Positions 48,273 to 58,059 of a stretch of 64,000 nucleotides of DNA are shown here, one piece after another (positions within the stretch are counted from its first letter, which is position 1; the number at the start of each line of letters is the position of its first letter). The position numbers were made by a program, and so were the translations under genes. The DNA is from Psychrobacter sp. 4Dc (lineage in GTDB: Bacteria; Pseudomonadota; Gammaproteobacteria; Pseudomonadales; Moraxellaceae). The notes beneath the pieces were generated by a model, which ran no database searches, was not told the DNA's origin, and was given only the letters and a program-made list of their open reading frames with translations. Where the stretch lies: positions 1 to 64,000 of the forward strand of contig NZ_PJAT01000059.1 of NCBI RefSeq assembly GCF_002836715.1. The letters are read 5' to 3'.

Positions 48273-48656
48273 ACTTATTTACCTTGTCTCATGTATTCAT
48301 GCCAATTCGGCTAATATGCGCGTCAGTATAACAAATAATTCGTAAGTGCTATAGTAGCGTGCCACCATGAGCAGAATCACTTCTGCAAACTTATCTACAG
48401 AGAATATATCAATAGACCGTTATTTTTACGAGCTAGTCGTCTAATGGTATATATAAATTTTTCAAACTAAAGTAAAGTTCTATACTACAGAGTTTATAAA
48501 ATCAAATATTATTGCTAGTTCTATATATAGATTTACAGGTAGATAAGATAAACAAAGCAAGATAGTTCGAGCGAGTTATCGACTAGCAACGACAAGTATA
48601 TAGCGGGCAAGACCAAGCAGGTCTACAGCATATTTTGTATCAAAGGAGAGGTTATA
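48273..48656. other. Divergent control region, tpiA / pilB
   Basis: About 380 AT-rich bases. On the minus strand TGTTATACT (48325-48333) is an extended -10 for tpiA. On the plus strand TATACT at 48482-48487 is a possible pilB -10 with no good -35. A small AGACC/GGTCT hairpin (48610-48624) lies just before the pilB ribosome site. No gene seen; pilA is not here. Confidence 0.45.
48325..48333 (-). promoter_or_regulatory. Candidate extended -10 promoter for tpiA
   Basis: TGTTATACT on the minus strand, about 50 bases before the tpiA start, matches the extended -10 TGnTATAAT pattern. No -35 is evident. Confidence 0.35.
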
Positions 48657-50372
48657 ATGTCTATCGCAACCAGTAAGTACGGTGGTCTAGCGCAGCAACT
48701 GATTAACGACGGTGTCGTTAGTGAAGCGAACATGAAGACGGCACAAATTGAATCGCAACAGCAGCAAATAGGACTGGTACCTTATCTGGTAGACAATAAC
48801 CTGGCCGATGCTTATTTACTTGCCCAAATGTTATCCCAAGCTTTCGGTGACCCTCTATTTGATCTCGATGCATTAAACATTGATGTTATTCCAAAAGACT
48901 TGGTTGATGAAAAAATCGTTCGTAAGTTTAATGCTTTACCACTCTTTAAACGGGGACAACGTCTATTTGTCGCACTAAGTGATCCCACACGCGTTGATGC
49001 CATTGATGCGATTGCCTTTAACTCTCGACTGTCGATAGAAACCATTGTTGTCGAAGAAAGTAAGCTCAAAAAGCGTATCGAAAGTGCATATGCAGATACG
49101 ATGCAAAGCTTTGATAGCTTCTCTGATAGTGATTTAAATGTTGGCTTTGAAGACGGTGATGAAGATAAAGAGGATGGTGAGACTCAGCTGAATGACGGCG
49201 TCGATGAAGCACCTGTTGTAAAGTTCGTTAATAAAATGCTAGTCGATGCTATCCGTATGGGCGCTTCTGATTTACATTTCGAGCCATATGAAAAGTCTTT
49301 CAGAGTACGATTTCGTGTCGATGGCGTCATGCAAAAAATGGCCAATCCACCGGTTCAACTTGCGAATAAAATTGCAGCACGTTTAAAAGTCATGTCGCAA
49401 ATGGACATCTCAGAACGCCGGGTACCGCAAGATGGGCGTATTAAACTAAAAATTTCTAAAAATAAAGCCATTGATTTCCGAGTAAACTCATTACCGACGT
49501 TATTCGGTGAAAAACTTGTCTTGCGTATCCTTGACCCATCCTCAGCCATGTTAGGTATTGATGCATTGGGGTATGAACCAGATCAGCAGGAAATGTTTTT
49601 AGAGGCATTACACAAACCACAAGGCATGTTGCTTATCACTGGTCCTACTGGTTCTGGTAAGACGGTCTCCCTTTACACTGGTATCAACATCTTGAATACT
49701 GGCGCAACCAATATTTCAACGGCTGAAGATCCAGTTGAAATTAACCTTGAAGGAATTAACCAGGTCAACGTTAATGCCAAAGTTGGTCTAACGTTTGCCA
49801 ATGCGCTCAAGTCTTTTTTACGTCAAGATCCTGATATTGTTATGGTCGGTGAGATTCGTGACCTTGAGACTGCTGAAATTGCTATTAAAGCGGCGCAAAC
49901 AGGTCACATGGTTCTTTCTACCTTGCATACCAACTCAGCACCTGAAACCTTAACGCGTCTACGTAACATGGGTGTGGCCTCTTTCAATATTGCCACATCA
50001 GTTAATTTAGTCATTGCTCAACGTTTGGCAAGACGACTATGCAAGAACTGCAAAAAACCTATTAGCATTCCGCGTCAGAGCTTATTAGAAATTGGTTTTA
50101 CTGATACTGATCTGGATAACACTGATAATGTTATTTATGAACCAGTCGGCTGTAATGAATGCCGTGAAGGTTATAAAGGTCGTGTGGGCATCTATGAAGT
50201 GATGAAAGTCAGCCCTGATATTTCACGCATTATTATGGAAGATGGTAACGCAATAGATATCAAAGACGCTGCTATTAAAAATGGTTTCCGCGATTTGCGT
50301 CGTTCTGGGATTTTAAAAGTGTTGCAAGGAGTCACAAGTATTCAGGAAATGATGCGAGTGACTTCTGAATAA
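48657..50372 (+). CDS. pilB: Type IV pilus assembly ATPase PilB
   Basis: PilB is the hexameric cytoplasmic ATPase that powers pilus extension. The 571-residue protein has an N-terminal MshEN-type domain, Walker A GPTGSGKTVSLY near residues 330-341, the Asp-box region, His-box/Walker B GEIRDLETAEIA and MVLSTLHTNSAPETLTRL, and a zinc tetracysteine (CKNC near 464 and CNEC near 505). AGGAGAGG lies 6 bases before the ATG. It heads pilB-pilC-pilD. Confidence 0.97.
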   Translation: MSIATSKYGGLAQQLINDGVVSEANMKTAQIESQQQQIGLVPYLVDNNLADAYLLAQMLSQAFGDPLFDLDALNIDVIPKDLVDEKIVRKFNALPLFKRGQRLFVALSDPTRVDAIDAIAFNSRLSIETIVVEESKLKKRIESAYADTMQSFDSFSDSDLNVGFEDGDEDKEDGETQLNDGVDEAPVVKFVNKMLVDAIRMGASDLHFEPYEKSFRVRFRVDGVMQKMANPPVQLANKIAARLKVMSQMDISERRVPQDGRIKLKISKNKAIDFRVNSLPTLFGEKLVLRILDPSSAMLGIDALGYEPDQQEMFLEALHKPQGMLLITGPTGSGKTVSLYTGINILNTGATNISTAEDPVEINLEGINQVNVNAKVGLTFANALKSFLRQDPDIVMVGEIRDLETAEIAIKAAQTGHMVLSTLHTNSAPETLTRLRNMGVASFNIATSVNLVIAQRLARRLCKNCKKPISIPRQSLLEIGFTDTDLDNTDNVIYEPVGCNECREGYKGRVGIYEVMKVSPDISRIIMEDGNAIDIKDAAIKNGFRDLRRSGILKVLQGVTSIQEMMRVTSE

Positions 50373-50584
50373 TAAATAAAATTCATATTATAAATCTTAG
50401 TATCCCACCTATTAATTGATAACTGATTCATAAGCCAGCAATGTTCTTTATCAGATACTTTTAAAAATAAAACAGATAGACACTGGTTTTTTACGCTAAA
50501 ATAAAGTATGCCTGACTAGTATCTTAAGTCTGGTATTCTATTGTAAATTTACAATATATATTGGACAATTTTGAGGGTAGTAAT

Positions 50585-51808
50585 ATGGCAAAAGCTAAGA
50601 CCGATATGTTGTTAGATTTTGTTTACGACGGTGTGAACCGACGTGGACAGAAAGTTAAGGGCGAAACTACTAGTCGCAACTTAGAGCTAGCGAAAGCGAC
50701 CCTACGTAAACAAGGTATCACGGTTAAAGGAATTAAGAAAAAACCAAAACCACTTTATACCTTTAAAAAAGCCATCAAAGCCATTGATATTGCTATTTTT
50801 GCTCGGCAACTAGCAACAATGATGAAAGCGGGTGTACCGTTAACCCAGTCTTTCGAAATTGTCGCCGACTCCCTTGATAATCCAAGTATGAAAGACTTAG
50901 TATTGCAAATTAAAGCAGATATTGAGGCAGGTGGTACCTTTGCTTCTGCACTGCGTAAACATCCGCGCTATTTTGACGATTTATTTTGCTCCCTCGTCGA
51001 ATCTGGTGAACAATCAGGTGCACTTGAGACGATGCTTGAACGAGTCGCTACTTACAAAGAAAAGAGTGAGCTTCTAAAAGCAAAAATCAAAAAGGCGATG
51101 AAGTACCCTATTGCTGTTATCGTAGTTGCTATCATTGTCACTATAATTTTGCTCGTAAAGGTAGTACCTGTATTCTCTGGATTATTTGAATCATTTGGAG
51201 CGGAATTACCTGCTTTTACTCAGATGGTAGTAGCGATGTCTGAATGGATGCAGGCATGGTGGTTTATTTTGATTATTGTCATTGGTGGATCAATTATTAG
51301 CTTTACTGAGGCTAAAAAGCGCTCTAAAAAGTTCCGTGACTTTTTGGATCGGGCTACCCTAAAGGCTCCAATTTTTGGAAATATTGCTTATCAAGCAATT
51401 ATTGCTCGGTTTGCACGTACGCTATCTACAACTTTTGCTGCTGGTGTGCCGCTTATCGATGCCTTAGATTCTACTGCTGGTGCGACCAATAATGTTGTTT
51501 TTTACAATGCAACTCAGCAAATTAAGAGTGATGTATCTACTGGTCAGCAATTACAGTTCTCTATACGATCTACCAACTTGTTCCCAAGTTTAGCTATTCA
51601 GATGGTTGGCATTGGCGAAGAGTCTGGTAGCTTAGAAGAAATGCTGGATAAAGTCGCTGTCTACTACGAGAATGAAGTTGATAACGCTGTTGATGGTCTA
51701 ACTAGCTTGATGGAGCCACTCATTATGTCGGTATTGGGTGTATTAATTGGTGGCCTAGTCATTGCAATGTACTTGCCAATCTTCCAAATGGGCGCAGTAG
51801 TAGGATAA
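50585..51808 (+). CDS. pilC: Type IV pilus inner-membrane platform protein PilC
   Basis: PilC is the polytopic platform that couples PilB to pilin assembly. The 407 residues contain two T2SSF domains (about 75-200 and 278-400), each with FARQLATMMKAGVPLTQS-type and FARTLSTTFAAGVPLIDAL helices, and three or more membrane segments (near 170-190, 218-240, 375-400). I use the ATG at 50585, with GAGGG upstream, rather than an in-frame TTG 24 bases before. Confidence 0.96.
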   Translation: MAKAKTDMLLDFVYDGVNRRGQKVKGETTSRNLELAKATLRKQGITVKGIKKKPKPLYTFKKAIKAIDIAIFARQLATMMKAGVPLTQSFEIVADSLDNPSMKDLVLQIKADIEAGGTFASALRKHPRYFDDLFCSLVESGEQSGALETMLERVATYKEKSELLKAKIKKAMKYPIAVIVVAIIVTIILLVKVVPVFSGLFESFGAELPAFTQMVVAMSEWMQAWWFILIIVIGGSIISFTEAKKRSKKFRDFLDRATLKAPIFGNIAYQAIIARFARTLSTTFAAGVPLIDALDSTAGATNNVVFYNATQQIKSDVSTGQQLQFSIRSTNLFPSLAIQMVGIGEESGSLEEMLDKVAVYYENEVDNAVDGLTSLMEPLIMSVLGVLIGGLVIAMYLPIFQMGAVVG

Positions 51809-51815
51809 TGATTTG

Positions 51816-52715
51816 ATGCAATTTATACAGTTACTACAAGAGAACAGTACCCTAGCTTTATTCGTATTTGGCCTATTAGGTCTTTGTGTTGGCAGTTTTC
51901 TAAATGTCGTGATTCATCGCATACCATTGATAATGGTCTATGGTTGGAGACAAGAGTGTAGCCAGTTTATGTCTGAACAGGCAGATATGCCACGCGAGCA
52001 TACGCTACCCATAGCAAATATTGTCGCTACTGACCAACCGATTACTTTAAGTCGCCCAGCTTCACGCTGCCCTCATTGCACACATAAAATTAAGTGGTAT
52101 GAAAACATCCCTTTAATAAGTTGGCTATTACTACGCGGCCGCTGTTCAAGCTGCAAAGCGGCTATTGGTCTGCGTTATCCTCTCGTTGAGCTAGTAACTG
52201 CCCTCTTATCCGTGTTAGTAATATATAAGTTTGGGGTAAATACTACAGGCTTGTCCGCATTGGTTTTAGTATGGACACTGGTTGCTCTAACAGGTATCGA
52301 CTTTGACACACAGCTACTACCTGATCGTCTAACTTTTCCTTTAGCAGGCTTAGGATTGGCGGTAAACTCACAAAGTTGGTTTGTCACACCAACACAGTCG
52401 ATATGGGGATTACTACTTGGGTTTTTATCGCTATGGATAGTAGTCAAGGTGTTTTACTTAATAACTAAAAAACATGGAATGGGTCAAGGGGATTTTAAAT
52501 TACTAGCAGTATTAGGTGCTTGGCTTGGACCTATGATGTTACCTTTGATTATTCTACTATCATCTTTACTCGGCTCTATCGTTGGGCTGATCTTGATGAA
52601 AAAACAGGGTGAAAGCCGACCTTTTGCTTTTGGGCCTTATATCGCTATTGCAGGTATTGCTGCCTTATTATACGGCTCAGATATCGTCAGCTGGTATCTC
52701 GGTATGTATGTCTAA
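51816..52715 (+). CDS. pilD: Prepilin peptidase / N-methyltransferase PilD
   Basis: PilD cleaves the leader peptide of type IV prepilins and N-methylates the new N-terminus. The ~299-residue membrane protein has the GSFLNVVIHRIP N-terminal motif, two CxxC pairs (CPHC and CSSC, about residues 88 and 113) as in the zinc-containing PilD type, and the two catalytic aspartates in TGIDFDTQLLPD and GQGDFKLLA. The ATG follows the pilC stop by 7 bases; a TTG one codon upstream has better ribosome-site spacing and could be used. Confidence 0.95.
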   Translation: MQFIQLLQENSTLALFVFGLLGLCVGSFLNVVIHRIPLIMVYGWRQECSQFMSEQADMPREHTLPIANIVATDQPITLSRPASRCPHCTHKIKWYENIPLISWLLLRGRCSSCKAAIGLRYPLVELVTALLSVLVIYKFGVNTTGLSALVLVWTLVALTGIDFDTQLLPDRLTFPLAGLGLAVNSQSWFVTPTQSIWGLLLGFLSLWIVVKVFYLITKKHGMGQGDFKLLAVLGAWLGPMMLPLIILLSSLLGSIVGLILMKKQGESRPFAFGPYIAIAGIAALLYGSDIVSWYLGMYV

Positions 52716-52856
52716 TAACTGACAGCGCACATTAGATTATTGTAGTAAATATCATTGTAGGAAATTTTCGGCAGCGACTCATAAGTAAGGCTTTACAAGG
52801 CCGATTGTGAGTTCAAAGCTGCATTCATTGTTCTATCTATCAGATAAGCCACTATT

Positions 52857-53543
52857 ATGTCAAAAAATATATCGCACTCTTATTCACACCAACCACAAAC
52901 CACGCAACCAAAAAACAAGAAGCTCGTGGTTGGTTTGACGGGTGGTATCGGTAGTGGCAAATCTGCCGCTAGTGCTTGGTTTGCTGAGCAAGGCATCGAT
53001 ATTATTGATGCAGACGTGATCGCCCATGAGACTGTCGCTAAAGGTAGCACCACTCTGCAGAAAATCCAGAAAAAGTTTGGTGATTGGATACTGACGGATG
53101 AGGGTGTCATGGATAGGGCTGCTGTACGTACACACGTATTTGCAAATCCTGAAGCGCTGATTGAGCTTGAGGCTATCACTCACCCAGCGATACGTGAGAC
53201 AGCAAAGGCACAGCTAGATGCTAGTACTTCACCGTATATAGTCTTGTCTGCGCCCCTACTTATAGAGGCGGCAGAAGCAGGACTGGCTAATTTATGTCAA
53301 CGTATTTTAGTCATGGATGCCACCGAAGACACGCAGCTTGCACGTGCCAGTCAGCGTGATGATCAAAGCATACAAAAGATTAAGGCCATTATGACCAATC
53401 AGCTGAGTCGTGAAGAGCGTAATCGTCATGCAGACAATGTCATACTCAATGAGAGCGACCTTGCCTCTCTGTATCTACAACTAGAACCCTTGCACCAAGA
53501 GTACCTTACGCTTGCCCAGCAGCTAAAGTTCGCTGGCGATTAA
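52857..53543 (+). CDS. coaE: Dephospho-CoA kinase
   Basis: CoaE phosphorylates dephospho-CoA in the last step of coenzyme A synthesis. P-loop GLTGGIGSGKSAAS near residues 27-40, then DADVIAHE and HPAIRE near 100-105. At 228 residues it has a His/Gln-rich N-terminal tail of ~22 residues that the E. coli protein lacks. It follows pilD as in pseudomonads, but the yacG gene that usually comes next is absent. Its 3' end overlaps rlmB by 38 bases. Confidence 0.95.
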   Translation: MSKNISHSYSHQPQTTQPKNKKLVVGLTGGIGSGKSAASAWFAEQGIDIIDADVIAHETVAKGSTTLQKIQKKFGDWILTDEGVMDRAAVRTHVFANPEALIELEAITHPAIRETAKAQLDASTSPYIVLSAPLLIEAAEAGLANLCQRILVMDATEDTQLARASQRDDQSIQKIKAIMTNQLSREERNRHADNVILNESDLASLYLQLEPLHQEYLTLAQQLKFAGD

Positions 53544-54276
53544 CCTCGTACAACGCCATGCCAGTAGCAACACTCACATTTAGGCTCTGTAGATTACCAT
53601 GCTCGTTTCCTGACATTGGAATATAAACCAACTCATCACAGCTTTCCATTGTCAGGCGACGCATACCCTCTCCTTCTGAACCCATAATGATAGCAGTCTT
53701 TCCAGTTAGGTCAGCGGCATGTATTGGTTTAGCCTCTTCACTAAGTGCCGTACCAAATACGAAAACGCCTGCATTTTTGATTTGCGACAACGTGCGTGCT
53801 AAGTTGGTAACGCTGACGATCGGCATCATCTCTGCTGCGCCAACCGATACTTTCGCCACTGTTGGCGTTAGGCTCGCTGCATGGTGTTTTGGACAAACCA
53901 CTGCATCCACACCCATAGCCACTGCGGTACGTAGGCAGGCGCCAAAGTTATGTGCATCTGTGATTTGATCTAGTACCAATAACAAGCACTGTTCACGGCC
54001 AACAATAGTATCAAGCAAACCTTCATCAGCGAAACCTAACGGACGAGCATTGAGCACCACGCCTTGATGCTGCGGACTGCCACATAATTGCGTTAGCTTG
54101 TCTTTTTGGGTTGGTTGAATACTAATGCCGTTTGCTTCCGCTTCGGCCATGATAGCTTGTACATGACTGTCACTCTCACGCCCTTGCTGCACAAACAAGC
54201 TAAGACCATCAAGAGGACGATGTTCAAGTAACGCATCAATGGCATGAATGCCGTAAAAATAAATGGGTTTTGCCAT
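53506..54276 (-). CDS. rlmB: 23S rRNA (guanosine-2'-O-)-methyltransferase RlmB
   Basis: RlmB methylates G2251 of 23S rRNA. The 256-residue SpoU-family protein has an N-terminal substrate-binding domain (YFYGIHAIDALL) and a knotted SPOUT domain with LDQITDAHNFGACLRTA, IIMGSEGEGMRRL and the SAM-binding IPMSGNEHGNLQSLNVSVATGMALYE (quoted in part). It converges on coaE with overlapping coding ends. Confidence 0.95.
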   Translation of the reverse strand: MAKPIYFYGIHAIDALLEHRPLDGLSLFVQQGRESDSHVQAIMAEAEANGISIQPTQKDKLTQLCGSPQHQGVVLNARPLGFADEGLLDTIVGREQCLLLVLDQITDAHNFGACLRTAVAMGVDAVVCPKHHAASLTPTVAKVSVGAAEMMPIVSVTNLARTLSQIKNAGVFVFGTALSEEAKPIHAADLTGKTAIIMGSEGEGMRRLTMESCDELVYIPMSGNEHGNLQSLNVSVATGMALYEVNRQRTLAAGQA

Positions 54277-54390
54277 AATAGGCCTACTAAATATAAAGTG
54301 GATATCGCACTAGGCGACGGGATAAAAGAAGATAACGTAGATTTTACGTGTCATGACCCATTGATGATGAGAGAACAGTAAACCAAACGT

Positions 54391-54433
54391 CAAAAAAGAA
54401 ATAAACAATACCAATCCGATATTGTTTATTTTC
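54391..54433 (-). terminator. Terminator after ppnP
   Basis: AAATAAACAATA (54399-54410) and TATTGTTTATTT (54420-54431) form a perfect 12-pair AT-rich stem with a 9-base loop. On the minus strand a CTTTTTTG tract follows. It lies about 70 bases past the ppnP stop. Confidence 0.7.
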
Positions 54434-54499
54434 TCGAAACACTAATGTGTGATAGAACAGGCGCTAGAATAATAAAGCTCAAGCGCCCTATTAATAATA

Positions 54500-54835
54500 T
54501 CAGCCTTCTAGATGACAGACATATTGAACAATCTCTTCAGTACGTAGGTTAAAACCGCTATTGCCTTCAACGACAAATGATTGACCGGCACGGTAGTAGC
54601 TGAATTCATCATCACCATTGATCTTCACTTCACACTCACCACTAGTGATTTCGATACGCTCAGAAGTGTTGGTGCTAAAGTGATAATGCTCAACCAAGTT
54701 GTCACAAGGTAAGATCACGCCTAGCGTTTTATGACGACCATCCTCAAACATAATGGTATGGCTTGAGCAGCGACCATCATAAGATACTGTCGCTTGGGCA
54801 TTAACTGTTACGTTAGTAAATTGCGCCGCTGTCAT
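54500..54835 (-). CDS. ppnP: Pyrimidine/purine nucleoside phosphorylase PpnP
   Basis: A 111-residue single cupin-domain protein of the PpnP (YaiE, DUF1255) family, known to cleave several nucleosides by phosphorolysis. Family residues include the N-terminal SYDGRCSSHTIMFEDGRHKTLGV and the EHYHFSTNTSERIEITSGECEVKI cupin strand (quoted in part). GGAAG precedes the ATG. It stands alone, with a large gene-free stretch upstream and a terminator downstream. Confidence 0.93.
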   Translation of the reverse strand: MTAAQFTNVTVNAQATVSYDGRCSSHTIMFEDGRHKTLGVILPCDNLVEHYHFSTNTSERIEITSGECEVKINGDDEFSYYRAGQSFVVEGNSGFNLRTEEIVQYVCHLEG

Positions 54836-55599
54836 AGTGGCTTCCTTATCAAATAATTATGGCAAAACTAAAAAATAAGTAACGGGTTAAAGTACTGACA
54901 GAGTTGCACTGGGCTTCAAATACGCGACCAGTAAGCAAACATGCCTGCTTTAAATACTTTATCCCTCTATAGTAGATATCTGCGCGCTAAAGGTAGCCAC
55001 AGGTTCTATGAAAACGCTTTTGAGTAATGATTGAGTGGCATATTTTTACCACTATACGCCTACAATTTTACAAAATTATGACTCGTTATCAGGTTGCATA
55101 GCGCATCAAACTCATAAGAAGAGTTTATCATTATGTGAGATTATGCTACCACATTATATCTATAAAGTTTGTTAAAGCGACGAGGAAAATTCTATTCGAT
55201 GACAAGTATCTACCCGTTCGTTTAATATTCATTTGGTATTTTTCTAGGCGGATGCTAGACCATCATTTTAGGTATCTTTTTATCATTATCAGTCAAAATA
55301 CTTCTTCTCATACTATGCTTATCTTTGGATATCCAATGACCCTAATGATTAATATCATAGGTATTATGTCGATGATTTATTGTCAGTTTTTAATAGTTTT
55401 ATGGTAATCTCCCAATAATAAATTCTGTTATACCTCGTCTTAAAGTTTGTATTTACGCACATTTAACACCATACTATTTGCCTACAATATTTATCTAATT
55501 AGCAAGTTTAAATAGATATTTTCAATTCCTTATTTACCCTATTTATAGATGGCTTCCTAAGATTTATATGATGTCCATTGTCTGTCCTGAGAGGCGTTG
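54836..55599. other. Large gene-free stretch between ppnP and recN
   Basis: About 760 AT-rich bases, the longest non-coding region of the window. The only sizeable open frame (55135-55407, GTG start, 90 codons) has no ribosome site and no recognisable similarity. The recN promoter must lie near the right end; a clear LexA-type palindrome was not found, in keeping with Moraxellaceae lacking a classical LexA. Confidence 0.5.
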
Positions 55600-57279
55600 A
55601 TGCTAGTATCGTTAACTTTACATCAGTTTGCGTTGATTGCTCAGCATGAGCTGAGCGTGGCTGAAGGTTTTAATGTCATCACTGGTGAAACAGGTGCTGG
55701 CAAGTCGTTATTGCTAGATGCACTATCACTATGTGTCGGTGAGCGAGCAGACAGTGCAATGGTCAGGCATGGCGCTGCGCATGCAGATATCTACGCTCAA
55801 TTTGATGTAGAAAATAACAGCGTCGTCGCTGACTGGTTTGCCAAAAATGATCGACCGCTAGAAGAGCCTGAAGTACTTATTCGTCGACAATTAAGCAATA
55901 CTGGCCGCTCAAAAGCATGGCTAAATGGTTCACCGGTTAGCTTAGCGGAGCTAAAGAGTTTAGGTGCTTTACTGGTCAATATACATAGCCAACATGCTCA
56001 GCAAGCATTACTTAAGCCGCAATTTGTGGTGCAATGGCTTGATGAGATGGCACAGATAACACCGCTAGCCATCCAAACTGCCAGTAGCTATCAAGCCTAT
56101 CAGCAGCTAAAACGTCGCGCAGATGACATCGCGAGCCGCGAAGCCCAGCGTCAAGATCGTATTCAGTTGTTGCAGAGCCAATTAGCAGATATTGCCCCGT
56201 TATTAGCTGTGGATTACGCCGAAGTTGAATCTGAACACGAAGAGCTCTCCAACATTGAAGCCTTAATGCAAGAGGCCAGTCATGGTCTGCATTTGCTCGA
56301 CAATGATACTGATGAGCCAGACGTCATGACCTTGCTTGGGCAAGCGATCAAACTCTGTGACAATCAAGTAAGCGTCAGTCAAACGTTTGAACAAGCCTCT
56401 GAGCAGCTGCATCTAGCACAGCAGCAAATCACTGAGGTAACTGCCCTGCTATCAGATTATGCCGAACAGCAGCTCCCTGATCCTGAACGATTGCAAACAT
56501 TAGACAACCTAATCAGCTTAGGACATCGTCTGTCACGTAAGCATAGCTTGCCAGCGAGTGATTTAATTGATGAAGCAAAAGGCTGGGAAGCGCAATTAGA
56601 GCAGCTAGAGAACGAGCCAAGTAGTGATGCAATGGCAGCACAAATTGAGCAGGCTTGGAAAGACTATCTCGCTCTGGCGACACAGTTAAATAAAGAGCGC
56701 ACAAAAGCTGCCCCGATAATTAGTAAGCAACTCATCAAACAACTACAACCGCTTGCGCTACCCAATGCTCGCTGTGAATTTGTCTTTACCAAAAAAGCTG
56801 AACCTAGTCAGTACAATGCCCAAGGTTGTTTCGATATTGATTTATTATTCAGCGCCAATGTCGGTATGCCAATGCAGCCTCTACACAAAATCGCCTCAGG
56901 TGGTGAACTGTCACGTATGGCGCTCGTGATGCAAGTCTTACAAGCGACCAATGCTGATAACAATGCTGCCAAGCCTATGTTGGTATTTGATGAGGTCGAT
57001 GTCGGTATAAGCGGCGGTACTGCGCAAGTGGTTGGCGAGCTGCTACGCTCACTTGGCCAAACACAGCAATTGCTAGCCATCACGCACCAAGCACAAGTCG
57101 CGGCACAAGCGCATCAACATATCTTGGTACAAAAGCACCATCAAGAACAGACCGAAAGCGAGCTACTCATACTGACCGACAGTGCACAAGTAGACGAGTT
57201 GGCGCGTATGTCTGGTGGTGTCATTATCACCGATGTCACGCGCGATCATGCTCGCAGCTTATTATCTGATGTTAAGTAA
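55600..57279 (+). CDS. recN: DNA repair protein RecN
   Basis: RecN is an SMC-like ATPase in double-strand break repair. The 559-residue protein has the N-terminal Walker A GETGAGKSLLLDALSL near residues 29-44, a central coiled-coil region (about 150-370; Gln/Leu/Ala-rich), and the C-terminal half of the ATPase with IASGGELSRMALVMQ (signature) and MLVFDEVDVGISGGTAQVVG (Walker B). GAGAGG lies 5 bases before the ATG at 55600. Confidence 0.96.
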   Translation: MLVSLTLHQFALIAQHELSVAEGFNVITGETGAGKSLLLDALSLCVGERADSAMVRHGAAHADIYAQFDVENNSVVADWFAKNDRPLEEPEVLIRRQLSNTGRSKAWLNGSPVSLAELKSLGALLVNIHSQHAQQALLKPQFVVQWLDEMAQITPLAIQTASSYQAYQQLKRRADDIASREAQRQDRIQLLQSQLADIAPLLAVDYAEVESEHEELSNIEALMQEASHGLHLLDNDTDEPDVMTLLGQAIKLCDNQVSVSQTFEQASEQLHLAQQQITEVTALLSDYAEQQLPDPERLQTLDNLISLGHRLSRKHSLPASDLIDEAKGWEAQLEQLENEPSSDAMAAQIEQAWKDYLALATQLNKERTKAAPIISKQLIKQLQPLALPNARCEFVFTKKAEPSQYNAQGCFDIDLLFSANVGMPMQPLHKIASGGELSRMALVMQVLQATNADNNAAKPMLVFDEVDVGISGGTAQVVGELLRSLGQTQQLLAITHQAQVAAQAHQHILVQKHHQEQTESELLILTDSAQVDELARMSGGVIITDVTRDHARSLLSDVK

Positions 57280-57303
57280 CTCTTATCTGACCTATCTAAC
57301 GTT

Positions 57304-57341
57304 AAATAATCATTCGTTTTCATTAAAACGGATGGTTATTT
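57304..57341 (+). terminator. Hairpin after recN
   Basis: AAATAATCATTCGTTTT (57304-57320) pairs with the segment 57325-57341 over 17 positions, two of them G-T, with a 4-base loop. The following bases are not a clean T-run, so termination may be partial. Confidence 0.5.
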
Positions 57342-57445
57342 GAATTTCGGTAATGGTCAGTAGCAATTAGTACGAATCTTGCTTTTCTATTGATTATCAC
57401 CATATAGTGGTCTTTCACCCTTGTTATTAGGTTGCGTTTGTTTCT

Positions 57446-58009
57446 ATGTCTAAAACCAATTTGACCCATCATTTTTTGATTGCAGCGCCCGAGTTGTCAG
57501 ACCCAAGGTTTGAGCAGGCACTTATATATATTTGCCGTCATGACAAGCATGGTGCGCTAGGTCTGATGGTCAATCGTCCGCTTGAGCAATCTCGCGTAGG
57601 TAAGCTACTAGAAGATTTAGACATTGAGGTGACCAATCCACAGGTGATGGAAGATGTGGCATTAGAGGGCGGCCCTATGTATCCGGAAGTTGGCTTTGTG
57701 CTGCATACTGGTCAGCCAGAATGGGCGTCTTCTTTTGCTATTTCAGAGAACGTTTGCATCACAACTAGCCAAGATATTCTAAAGCGTATTGCCGCAGGTC
57801 AAGGCGTCGGTCACTATCAGCTGTGCTTAGGTCATGCCAGCTGGGGTAAGAAACAGCTAGACCAAGAGCTGAGTAATGGTGATTGGTTAGTGTGCCCTGC
57901 TGATCTGAATTTATTATTTGATACCCCGTTTGAAGAACGTTGGCAAATCGCAGCCGACAAAATCGGAGTCAATTTCGACTATCTTAGTAGTGACATAGGT
58001 CATGCGTAA
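57446..58009 (+). CDS. yqgE: YqgE/AlgH-family protein
   Basis: A 187-residue protein of the UPF0301 (YqgE/AlgH) family; AlgH was linked to alginate regulation in Pseudomonas but its biochemical role is unclear. Conserved features: [23 protein letters not shown] near the start, [28 protein letters not shown] and [14 protein letters not shown]. It precedes ruvX by 50 bases, the usual yqgE-yqgF order. Confidence 0.93.
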   Translation: MSKTNLTHHFLIAAPELSDPRFEQALIYICRHDKHGALGLMVNRPLEQSRVGKLLEDLDIEVTNPQVMEDVALEGGPMYPEVGFVLHTGQPEWASSFAISENVCITTSQDILKRIAAGQGVGHYQLCLGHASWGKKQLDQELSNGDWLVCPADLNLLFDTPFEERWQIAADKIGVNFDYLSSDIGHA

Positions 58010-58059
58010 TATCATACGCTCTACGAATTTAGATAAAGACATAAAGGACACCCATTACT

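Noticed and set aside
55135..55407. 90-codon + strand open frame upstream of recN
   Set aside because: It begins at GTG without a ribosome site, is very rich in Ile/Phe/Tyr as expected of translated AT-rich DNA, and resembles no family.
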